Origin: Microcaldota archaeon
Lineage (GTDB): Archaea; Micrarchaeota; Micrarchaeia; Micrarchaeales; Micrarchaeaceae
DNA length: 64,000 bases
NCBI GenBank assembly: GCA_021821445.1
Contig: JAKACK010000001.1
Span: 1-64,000, forward strand
Reading direction: 5' to 3'
The notes beneath the pieces are model-generated. The model made no database searches, had not been told where the DNA came from, and saw only the letters and a list, made by a program, of their open reading frames with translations. The position numbers and the translations under genes were made by a program. Shown here piece after piece: positions 27,733-35,936 of the stretch (within the stretch, counting starts at the first letter, position 1; each line of letters opens with the position of its first letter).

Positions 27733-28032
27733 TGCTAATCCGCCTGCTGCTTCATCCTCTGATTTTTCTTCAGATTTTTCAGCTTTTGGCTTTTCAGCTT
27801 TCTTCTCTGATGGTGCTGCTGCACTTGCTGCTGGCTGTGCCTGCATTGTGCTTGCATTCTCTATTATGCTTTTTATATCAACACCTTTTAATGAAGAAAC
27901 TACAGATTTTACCTTAGCCTCATCTGGTGTTAGGCCACTTGCCTTTATAACACTAGTTAGATTTTCTTCTGTTACCTCTTTTCCAGCTGCATTAAGCAGC
28001 ATAGCCGCATATACATATTCCATTTTTTTCAC
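27718..28032 (-). CDS. rpl12: Ribosomal protein P1 (L12ae)
   Basis: MEYVYAAMLLNAAGKEVTEENLTSVIKASGLTPDEAKV...acidic tail...GGLAGLFG. Confidence 0.97.
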   Translation of the reverse strand: MKKMEYVYAAMLLNAAGKEVTEENLTSVIKASGLTPDEAKVKSVVSSLKGVDIKSIIENASTMQAQPAASAAAPSEKKAEKPKAEKSEEKSEDEAAGGLAGLFG

Positions 28033-28068
28033 CTTTAAGTATTTTTTTAATATTCAAATAAATTTAAT

Positions 28069-28914
28069 TCATTCTGCTTTTGCATCTGCATTTATAGCAT
28101 TTGCTGTAGAAGCTGCTATTTCTAGTAACTTCTCTGTTATTCCTGAATCTGGTATTTTTGCACTTACTCCTAATTCCATAGCTTCCAAATAAGCTTTTGT
28201 AAGCATAGGTTTTATTGTATATTCATTTACCATTCCTGATTCTAAGCTTAACTGATACGCAGAAATAAATGCATGTGTCATATCATTTGTCAAAGACTCT
28301 TTGTTTATACTCAATGCATCCTTGCCAAATTTAAGTTTTTCGTATAATATTGCTGAAGGTAATAATATTGCAGTAAATGGCTTTATATCCAAGGTATGCA
28401 ATGCTTTTGCAACAGGTGTTGTTATTTGTGCACCTTTTTTAACAAGAACTTTGCTCTTTGATATAACTACCTTTCCTTTATCTATCTTTACATCTATACC
28501 TGCACTCTTTAATTCGGTAACTCCTTGACCTGGTTGTAAGGATGTTTCTCCCTCACTTATATTTATATCTTCAGGTGCAACTTGATTTGGTTTTGCTGCT
28601 AATTTCATTGAATTGGTACTGAATTTATTATAAATTTCGAAAGGATCTGAATTTGTCAACATTATTGCACATGTCCCATTTAATTCATCTAAAAGCTTTT
28701 CAGTCTCTTTGTTTCCTTCAAGTATCCTTTTTAACAAATTCTTCTTTGCAATTATAAGCTTTACCTCTGATTGAAATTTATATCTGGAGGACTGAAGAAG
28801 TTTATCGGGTATACTATTTAATGGTATAACACCTATGATTTTATAGTCTTTAATTAAATTTTTTCCGTATTCAACGAATTTCTCTTTTTGATCTTTAGTC
28901 ATCATATTAAACAC
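28069..28914 (-). CDS. rpl10: Ribosomal protein L10 (P0)
   Basis: Operon order L1-L10-P1; IIGVIPLNSIPDKLLQSSRYKFQSEVKLIIAKKNLLKRIL. Confidence 0.95.
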   Translation of the reverse strand: MFNMMTKDQKEKFVEYGKNLIKDYKIIGVIPLNSIPDKLLQSSRYKFQSEVKLIIAKKNLLKRILEGNKETEKLLDELNGTCAIMLTNSDPFEIYNKFSTNSMKLAAKPNQVAPEDINISEGETSLQPGQGVTELKSAGIDVKIDKGKVVISKSKVLVKKGAQITTPVAKALHTLDIKPFTAILLPSAILYEKLKFGKDALSINKESLTNDMTHAFISAYQLSLESGMVNEYTIKPMLTKAYLEAMELGVSAKIPDSGITEKLLEIAASTANAINADAKAE

Positions 28915-28915
28915 C

Positions 28916-29548
28916 TCATAACAACTTTACTGGAGAACTCATTGTCAATTTGACATATACTGATTTTATATTCTGTCTTCCCACTTTTTTAGCTAAGTTG
29001 TCAATTACTGCATCCACATTTTCATCTATTTTCTTAGGTTCCATATCCTCTTTTCCGATTAAGCAATTTACTGTTGGAAGGTATTTTCCTTTTGACTTTA
29101 TGAATATTGAATTGCTTGAACCTTTTATAATTTCACCAACATTGACTCCGATAAGAGGTCTTGGCATTTTATTTTTAGGTCCTAAAAATTGTCCTAATGC
29201 TTTTGCAATTTCTGGCATCATACTAGGTTGTGCCAATAAATTATAGTTTAGTAAATCATTCAGCTTTACTTTGTCCTCTGCTATACCAGTTAAATCAGAA
29301 CTTCCTATTATCATAGCGCCGTTATTCTTCGCTTCTGAAACCATAGAAGGATCATTTGCAAATACTGCAGTCTTTGTTGTCTTCCCTGTACCATTTGGTA
29401 ACTTTATTTCTAGATTCAATCTGTTTGCATTCTTTGTGAAATCGACGTTTTTTATATTTACAGATATTTCTACGCTTTGAAGGAACTTACGTTTTCCTTT
29501 ATTGGATTTCAATAATTCTTCAATTTTCTTTTTTTGTTCTTCTTCCAT
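28916..29548 (-). CDS. rpl1: Ribosomal protein L1
   Basis: GKRKFLQSVEISVNIKNVDF...LLAQPSMMPEIAKALGQFLGPKNKMPRPL. Confidence 0.96.
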   Translation of the reverse strand: MEEEQKKKIEELLKSNKGKRKFLQSVEISVNIKNVDFTKNANRLNLEIKLPNGTGKTTKTAVFANDPSMVSEAKNNGAMIIGSSDLTGIAEDKVKLNDLLNYNLLAQPSMMPEIAKALGQFLGPKNKMPRPLIGVNVGEIIKGSSNSIFIKSKGKYLPTVNCLIGKEDMEPKKIDENVDAVIDNLAKKVGRQNIKSVYVKLTMSSPVKLL

Positions 29549-29558
29549 TTAATCCCTC

Positions 29559-29591
29559 CTGCAATCTGCAGTAACTACGGGAAAAGTAGTT
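29559..29591 (-). promoter_or_regulatory. Two small hairpins in the 5' leader of the L1-L10-P1 operon
   Basis: minus strand AACTAC-TTTTCCC-GTAGTT followed by CTGCA-GAT-TGCAG just before GGAGGG SD. Confidence 0.5.
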
Positions 29592-29786
29592 TATTATATA
29601 GTTAAAGATATAATTAAAATATATTTAATTATATTTAACATTATTAAGATAGCAAGAAAATATATTTATATTTTTCTATTTATATTTAATAATTGTAAAT
29701 GTTTTATTCTAATTTATAATTTTAACAAACAAAAAGTATTAATATTTAAATTATATAATAATTAAACTATATAAGAGGTGCTTATT

Positions 29787-29981
29787 ATAAAAGCAAAAGA
29801 ATTGAGAAGTCTATCAGACAAAGAATTGAAAACACAGATGGATAGCTTATTGCTAGAAGAAGCAATTGAAAAAAGGAAAATAGCAGCAACAGGAGTATCA
29901 AGTAAAGTGGTAAAAATCAGAGATATAAAGAGGACAATTGCACGTATATTGACAATCCTCAATGAGAGAGGTGCAATATAA
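29787..29981 (+). CDS. rpl29: Ribosomal protein L29; likely non-canonical start (ATA 29787), ORF track uses GTG 29778
   Basis: KAKELRSLSDKELKTQMDSLLLEEAIEKRKIAATG...IRDIKRTIARILTILNER. Confidence 0.92.
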   Translation: MKAKELRSLSDKELKTQMDSLLLEEAIEKRKIAATGVSSKVVKIRDIKRTIARILTILNERGAI

Positions 29982-29983
29982 AA

Positions 29984-30289
29984 ATGACAGAGATCTGCCC
30001 AAAATGTGGGCTACCTAAAGAACTTTGTGTTTGTGATGTTTTAGATAAAGAAACTGAAACAAAGATAAAAATTTACAGAAAAAAAGCAAAATATAATAAA
30101 GTTATGACTGTTGTAGAAGGAATAGCTCCGAATTCATTAGCGGATACCACTAAAGAGTTAAAAAGATTATTGGCCTGCGGTGGTACATACAAAGATAACC
30201 ACATAGAATTACAGGGAGATCATAGGGAGGCTACAAAAAAGTTATTGGTTAATTTAGGTTATAAAGATACAGGAATAGATGTTGAATAA
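29984..30289 (+). CDS. Translation initiation factor aIF1 (SUI1)
   Basis: CPKCGLPKELCVCD...VMTVVEGIAPNSLADTTKELKRLLACGGTYKDNHIELQGDHRE. Confidence 0.97.
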   Translation: MTEICPKCGLPKELCVCDVLDKETETKIKIYRKKAKYNKVMTVVEGIAPNSLADTTKELKRLLACGGTYKDNHIELQGDHREATKKLLVNLGYKDTGIDVE

Positions 30290-30307
30290 TAATTCAACAA
30301 TTTTTTT
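30281..30307 (+). terminator. Hairpin GTTGAAT-aata-ATTCAAC plus T8 tract
   Basis: 7-bp stem spanning the aIF1 stop codon, followed by tttttttt. Confidence 0.75.
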
Positions 30308-30831
30308 TATTTTTCAACTACTTTTTTACCAGATTTCATCGGTATAATTTTAAGCTTGGAATCATATTCTTTATACAATTCTTTTCCTTTAAAGTATCTA
30401 TCTAAAAATATTGCAAGTGCTGAAACCTCACTGTGTGGTTGGTTTGCAATTGCGACATTGTAATCCGCATTTTCATAATACCAAGGTTCAACTTTTTCTG
30501 CACCTACTATAATCAATGTATCCTCTTTTCTTATATTATTGAATTTAAAATCTGGAAGATTTATACCATACATTGTTAGATGTACAACTTTACCTCCTTT
30601 TTTCTTCCATTCAGATACGAATTTTTTAGGGCTTTTTGTTAGCTCAGCTTTGAAATTCTCATTTCCCCATTTTGAATTTACTTTATTCAATGTGTTTATA
30701 ACTTTTATATCATTACCTGCAAGTATAAATTGGTCAGCTCCAAAGGTTCTTGAAACTAAACCAACATGTGTTGTTATGCGTTTATCTCTTTTTGGTCTAT
30801 GTCCTATTCTTAAAACACCTAATTTTGCCAT
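30307..30831 (-). CDS. trm56: tRNA (cytidine(56)-2'-O)-methyltransferase aTrm56
   Basis: MAKLGVLRIGHRPKRDKRITTHVGLVSRTFGADQFILAG...VGAEKVEPWYYENADYNVAIANQPHSEVSALAIFLDR. Confidence 0.95.
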   Translation of the reverse strand: MAKLGVLRIGHRPKRDKRITTHVGLVSRTFGADQFILAGNDIKVINTLNKVNSKWGNENFKAELTKSPKKFVSEWKKKGGKVVHLTMYGINLPDFKFNNIRKEDTLIIVGAEKVEPWYYENADYNVAIANQPHSEVSALAIFLDRYFKGKELYKEYDSKLKIIPMKSGKKVVEK

Positions 30832-30968
30832 ATTTTTCATCTTATCGATTATTATTTTCAAGGTATGCTATTACACATTTAGGTATCTATTTCAGCAATA
30901 GATATTTAAATTATTATGTTTTAATATTATATGTATTTTAAGTTAACAGTTATAATTAGGTGCTTATT

Positions 30969-31121
30969 ATGGGAAAATTTCCGATTGCCGATGCGGCATT
31001 ATCAAAAATAGTAGTTTGCAAGAAATGCAAAGCGAGAAACAAGATTGGAGCTAAGAAATGCAGAAAGTGTGGCTATTCAGAGCTTAGACCTAAAAGAAAG
31101 GACGCAAGAGTTAAGAAATGA
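30969..31121 (+). CDS. rpl40e: Ribosomal protein L40e (absent from ORF track)
   Basis: MGKFPIADAALSKIVVCKKCKARNKIGAKKCRKCGYSELRPKRKDARVKK*, preceded by aggtgcttatt. Confidence 0.96.
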   Translation: MGKFPIADAALSKIVVCKKCKARNKIGAKKCRKCGYSELRPKRKDARVKK

Positions 31122-31143
31122 TTAATAATTAAGGTGTAAACTT

Positions 31144-31365
31144 ATGGAAGATTTAACCCCTATCGAACAATCAATTGTAGAAGCCCTAAAAGGATTAGGT
31201 GCAACAAAAGATTCCAGTATAAAATCTGTTGAGGACATTACTAAAAAGTGTAGCAGACCTAAAGGCTTAGTTACAAATTCTTTAATCGCTCTGACACAAA
31301 AAGGTGTTATAAAAAGAGTAGCAAAGGATAAGACAGCAGGTTATTATTTGGTAGATACCAAGTGA
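31144..31365 (+). CDS. Small winged-helix protein
   Basis: PIEQSIVEALKGLGATKDSSIKSVEDITKKCSRPKGLVTNSLIALTQKGVIKRV. Confidence 0.7.
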   Translation: MEDLTPIEQSIVEALKGLGATKDSSIKSVEDITKKCSRPKGLVTNSLIALTQKGVIKRVAKDKTAGYYLVDTK

Positions 31366-31369
31366 TATT

Positions 31370-31816
31370 ATGGAAGAAAAACCGGATAATTATATAGATT
31401 TTTCAGTTAAGTACAAAGACTGGATTGCAATAAAAAGGCTAAGTATAACAGATAAGGTGAATCCAGAGGAAGTTGCTTATACATTAGCGAGTATAAATTA
31501 TTCAATAGATTCAAAAATTTATAAATTTTTAGGAATTGATACTGATAAATTAGATGAACTCTCAAAAGACCTTACAAAAGGTGTAGGTAAAGGTTATCCA
31601 GGATTGTCATCTGCAATATCAATGTTAGATGATAAAAAAATAAAAGCGAATATTAAAACTGCATGTAAGACTGATGTAGTAAAACCATTTGCAGAGAGCT
31701 ATTTAGTTAATAGAATTGCACAAAACTTAAATTTAAACACAAACATAGATTTAAAAAAGATGCAAAAGGCGTTCCCTGATCTTAAAATAAAACTTCCGAA
31801 AGGATTTAAAAAATAA
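31370..31816 (+). CDS. DUF2666-like protein
   Basis: FSVKYKDWIAIKRLSITDKVNPEEVAYTLASINYSIDSKIYKFLGID resembles archaeal DUF2666. Confidence 0.6.
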   Translation: MEEKPDNYIDFSVKYKDWIAIKRLSITDKVNPEEVAYTLASINYSIDSKIYKFLGIDTDKLDELSKDLTKGVGKGYPGLSSAISMLDDKKIKANIKTACKTDVVKPFAESYLVNRIAQNLNLNTNIDLKKMQKAFPDLKIKLPKGFKK

Positions 31817-31832
31817 ATAAATTTTTAATATA

Positions 31833-33635
31833 TTATCGTATTTTTTGCTTTATTGTTTCTGTATTTGCATATTTATTAAGTTCATCAAATAAACTTTTTT
31901 CATTTATTGATTCTAATCTGAATATATTGTCTCTTGATATTGGTATATTTGTATCTTTATTAATGTTATTTCTTACATTTAAATAGGTTTTTCCGTCTAT
32001 CATTTTTTGTTTTGAAAACTCATTTTTAACATTTTGGTTTAAATTGTGTAATATTGATTCACTTAAATTTAATTTTGCATCAAGTACATATGACTCGAAT
32101 CCACTACCATAAAATGCCATCAATAAGTCCTTATTACGCTCATTCACAGAATTTAGGTTGGTTATATAGCTTATTAAACTCAGTAGTAATGAACCGGTAT
32201 ATATATTTCCAATTTCTTTTGATAATTTTACAGCTTCGTCTACTTTTAATTCCTTTTTAATTGACTGGAATGTATCTGTAGACCTTATTACTTTATTGTA
32301 TTGGTTATCTGTGTTTTCAAATTGGGTTATACTTTCCATTAATGGCTTAAACCCCCTTTCTAGATCTTCTTCTTTATAGAAACCATTGTTTAGTAGATTT
32401 TTGAAATTTTCCTTGCAACTATTTAATTTTTCAATGGCTATTTTATTGTAAGAAAACTGATTAGCTAATTCATTTATTCCGCTTATTATTCCATTTATCT
32501 TATTTATATTTTCATCTTCATGTGAAAATCCCACAAAATCTCTGGATCTTTCTGACATTCTATTCTTAATTTCACCCGATAATCCTATAGAATTATTATA
32601 TAAGCTTTCAAATTTTATTACAAATTTAAATTCATCTTCTAGGTTTTCAAAACCTAAAAGGAAATTCTCTTTAGTATTTATATTATTTAAAGAATTGAAT
32701 TTTTCTATATCCTTTGATAATTCATTTTTTAATTGAGAATCTGTTCTTGAAATATGTCTTATTAGATATGAAAGCAGTTTTTCAGGGATTTTTGGAAATG
32801 GTAAATGGGAGATTAAATCATAATTTTCCAACATTTGTTTATTATTTATGTTTATTTTAGATTTTATTGAGAAATCCTTGAGTGCTTCGAATATTGCAAG
32901 AGAATATGCTTCTTCTGAAAATTTACCGAATACAATTGGGTATTTTGCAACCAAACTTAAACCAGATGATGCATAATTATCATCAAAAATTACTTTTATA
33001 AAATCAGGGACTTCGTCTGAATAATGTCCTACTTTGTCTGATATCAAAATTCCCTTTTTGCCTTTTTCATATGGTTCTATAAGTACTGCAACTGAACCGA
33101 ATCCACCAGTTTCATCTGCCGATGTTCCTAATTTATATTCTGCTTTATCTGTTGCAACTACTACTGCTTTTCCTTTTAATCCGTTTACCGCATAATTTGC
33201 TATTGCTGAACCCGCAGATGTACAAGCGGATTGGAGATGCATACCAACACTAGGATTCAAATGCTTAATATTATAATTATTCTTGTTGAGCTTATCTATT
33301 ATTGTATTAGTAAGCCTTACGATTGGATTAACTATACTTTGGGATATGTCATGAGGAGTTTCAGTTGCAACAACAAGATTAGATACTTCTTCTGGATTAA
33401 CTTTATAGCTCAATATTAATTTTATAATAGCTAATGATGCATTTGTAATTACATCCTCTCCAATAGCAGCCACACTTGTTTTGTTTATTCCTAATCCCTT
33501 TACAACTTTATCTGTTTCGTTCTGTACACTCTCTTTGCTAACTATAGAACTTACCTTTTCCATACTTGATATACTGTAGCTCCCTAATGAAAATGAAAGC
33601 CCAGTTATTATTATATTTGCATTAAATTCGTTCAT
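31833..33635 (-). CDS. Hydroxymethylglutaryl-CoA synthase-like protein with large internal insertion
   Basis: VVATETPHDISQSIVNPIV, LQSACTSAGSAI, HLPFPKIPEKLL, IGNIYTGSLLLSLISYI, FYGSGFESYV. Confidence 0.85.
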   Translation of the reverse strand: MNEFNANIIITGLSFSLGSYSISSMEKVSSIVSKESVQNETDKVVKGLGINKTSVAAIGEDVITNASLAIIKLILSYKVNPEEVSNLVVATETPHDISQSIVNPIVRLTNTIIDKLNKNNYNIKHLNPSVGMHLQSACTSAGSAIANYAVNGLKGKAVVVATDKAEYKLGTSADETGGFGSVAVLIEPYEKGKKGILISDKVGHYSDEVPDFIKVIFDDNYASSGLSLVAKYPIVFGKFSEEAYSLAIFEALKDFSIKSKININNKQMLENYDLISHLPFPKIPEKLLSYLIRHISRTDSQLKNELSKDIEKFNSLNNINTKENFLLGFENLEDEFKFVIKFESLYNNSIGLSGEIKNRMSERSRDFVGFSHEDENINKINGIISGINELANQFSYNKIAIEKLNSCKENFKNLLNNGFYKEEDLERGFKPLMESITQFENTDNQYNKVIRSTDTFQSIKKELKVDEAVKLSKEIGNIYTGSLLLSLISYITNLNSVNERNKDLLMAFYGSGFESYVLDAKLNLSESILHNLNQNVKNEFSKQKMIDGKTYLNVRNNINKDTNIPISRDNIFRLESINEKSLFDELNKYANTETIKQKIR

Positions 33636-33815
33636 GTTATCAATTATAATTAAATTGTAAAGTTTAAATATTGGCTAAGTATCATTAGACATTTGACTAT
33701 CAAAATTTAGGGTATTCTTGTGTGAAATTGATTTTTAGGTACTGCCATTATAAAAGTTAAAATAAATTTAGATAGAATTATAAAAGGTTAATTTAAATAT
33801 GATTTAGATGGTATT

Positions 33816-34349
33816 ATGCAAGAGGTTTATATATCTTTAAATAGGGCTGAACAATTAAGAAAATTAGATAAGGAGTTAAAAAGAATAGAAAAAATTTGTA
33901 ACTGCAAAATAGATATAAAATCTGGTAATGTGGTTGAATTTGATGGAGATGCTTACGGAGAATTTACAGCAAAAAACATAATTTACGCTTTTGGTAGAGG
34001 ATTTGATATGAAAATTGCTGAAAAGCTACTAAGTGATGATGTTTATTTTAGCTCTTTGAATATAACTGATTATACTAAAAGTATAGATAGGAGAACAGAG
34101 ATAAGAGCAAGACTTATAGGAAATGAGGGTAGAGCTAAAAAATACATGGAGGACGTTAGCGGAGCTTATATAAGTGTATATGGAGATACTATAAGCTTCA
34201 TCGGTTCTTTTGAAAGTATTAATGAGGCAGAAACTGCTGCTAAAACACTTCTTGGTGGTGGATCCCATAAATTAGCTTACATTAGGATGGAGGCGGCACA
34301 CAAAAAGTATAAGGGGCAGACTAAAGGAGGTGACCTGTTAAATGAGTGA
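33816..34349 (+). CDS. KH-domain RNA-binding protein (Krr1/Pno1/Dim2-like)
   Basis: RARLIGNEGRAKKYMEDVSGAYISVYGDTISFIGSFESINEAETAAKTLLGGGSHKLAYIRMEA. Confidence 0.93.
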   Translation: MQEVYISLNRAEQLRKLDKELKRIEKICNCKIDIKSGNVVEFDGDAYGEFTAKNIIYAFGRGFDMKIAEKLLSDDVYFSSLNITDYTKSIDRRTEIRARLIGNEGRAKKYMEDVSGAYISVYGDTISFIGSFESINEAETAAKTLLGGGSHKLAYIRMEAAHKKYKGQTKGGDLLNE

Positions 34350-35934
34350 AGATGAATTAGAGGCCCAAAATCAAGCAGATGTTATTTTTAATAAATTTAA
34401 AGAGCATTCAATAGCAGAATTCTTTAAAAAGAATAAACAGATGCTTGGATATTCAGGTATGGCACATTCAATGGTGACTATAGTACATGAGTACGTTACT
34501 AATAGTTTAGATGCATGTGAAGAAGCAGGTATTCTTCCAAACTTGTATGTAAAAATTAGTAATTATGGTAAAAATAAATATGTGATAGAAGTTGCAGATA
34601 ATGGTCCGGGAATACCAAAGAAATTTATAGGAAAAGCTTTAGCTACAATACTCGCTGGAACTAAATTTAGTAGTTATAAACAGCAACGTGGTCAACAAGG
34701 TATAGGTGCTGCTGGATGTACTCTATTTTCTAATATAACTGCTGGAAAACCAATACATGTGAAATCATCGACAGGAAAAGAAGCTTATGAATGTGATATA
34801 TCAATAAACATAATAACTAATGAACCAGAGATAACAAATTTATCTACACTCGATTTATCAACACCTAAAGGATTGACTGTAAGTGGTACATTTGGAGAGA
34901 TTATGTATGAAAAGGGTGAAAAGGGAGTATATGAGTATTTGAGGAGAACAGCTCTTACAAATCCACATGCTGAAATAACCTTTATAGATCCTTCAGATGA
35001 AAAAAGTATTTTTCCTAGAGCTATAAATGCGATTCCAAAAAAACCAAAAGAGGTAAAGCCGCATCCTTTAGGTTTATCAGTAAATGATTTAATAGAATTT
35101 TCACAATTATCCCAAAATAAAAACATATCAGGATTTTTACAATCTTCCTTTACTAGAATAAGTCCTAAAAAAATAGAGGAAATAAGATCAATGTGTGATG
35201 TTGATTTAGATAAACAACCTAAGGATTTGACATGGGATGATGCTGAAAAACTTATAGATGTATTTAAAAGGATTAATTGGGTTGCACCTGAATCCTCCTC
35301 TATAAGTACTATTGGAAAAAGTCAAATAAAGATAGCGGTAGAGAATATATTGAATCCAGATTATATAACGATAGTTGATAGAAAACCTAAAGTTTTCTAT
35401 GGTGGAATACCTTTCATAATAGAAGCAGCTATAGCAATTGGTGGTAATTCTGGCAAAAAAAATGATGAAATGGATTACGCAGGAAATGTTATGAGATTTG
35501 CAAATAAGGTGCCTCTTCTTTTTGATTCAGGTAGTTGTGCTATAACAGAAGCAGTAAAAAGCATATCTTGGAAACGTTATAGTATTGACATAGAAAAACA
35601 ACCAATAAGCATAATGGTGAATATGTCATCAATTTATATACCATATTCAGGAGTCGGAAAAGAGTCAATACAACAGGATTCAGATATTGTAAATGAGATC
35701 AAATCTGCACTTATGGATTGTGCTAGATCAATGATGCATTATATAAAAGGAAATGAAAGAGATAAAATAGAGCTCACTAAGTACAAAACAGTGATAAGAT
35801 ATGTTGATCATTTATCACAAGATTTAAGCGAAATAAGTGGGATGGACAAGGATATGATAAAAGATAAACTTGTAAAAAATATTCAAAAACATTATTATGG
35901 AAAAAGTAATGATGAAGAAAAATCGGTTAATTAA
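34342..35934 (+). CDS. top6B: DNA topoisomerase VI subunit B
   Basis: SIAEFFKKNKQMLGYSGMAHSMVTIVHEYVTNSLDACEEAGILP, VADNGPGIPKKFIGKALATILAGTKF, GQQGIGAAG. Confidence 0.97.
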   Translation: MSEDELEAQNQADVIFNKFKEHSIAEFFKKNKQMLGYSGMAHSMVTIVHEYVTNSLDACEEAGILPNLYVKISNYGKNKYVIEVADNGPGIPKKFIGKALATILAGTKFSSYKQQRGQQGIGAAGCTLFSNITAGKPIHVKSSTGKEAYECDISINIITNEPEITNLSTLDLSTPKGLTVSGTFGEIMYEKGEKGVYEYLRRTALTNPHAEITFIDPSDEKSIFPRAINAIPKKPKEVKPHPLGLSVNDLIEFSQLSQNKNISGFLQSSFTRISPKKIEEIRSMCDVDLDKQPKDLTWDDAEKLIDVFKRINWVAPESSSISTIGKSQIKIAVENILNPDYITIVDRKPKVFYGGIPFIIEAAIAIGGNSGKKNDEMDYAGNVMRFANKVPLLFDSGSCAITEAVKSISWKRYSIDIEKQPISIMVNMSSIYIPYSGVGKESIQQDSDIVNEIKSALMDCARSMMHYIKGNERDKIELTKYKTVIRYVDHLSQDLSEISGMDKDMIKDKLVKNIQKHYYGKSNDEEKSVN

Positions 35935-35936
35935 TT

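Noticed and set aside
26463-29480. Plus-strand ORFs opposite the DUF99, P1, L10 and L1 genes
   Set aside because: Antisense to confidently identified ribosomal and other genes.
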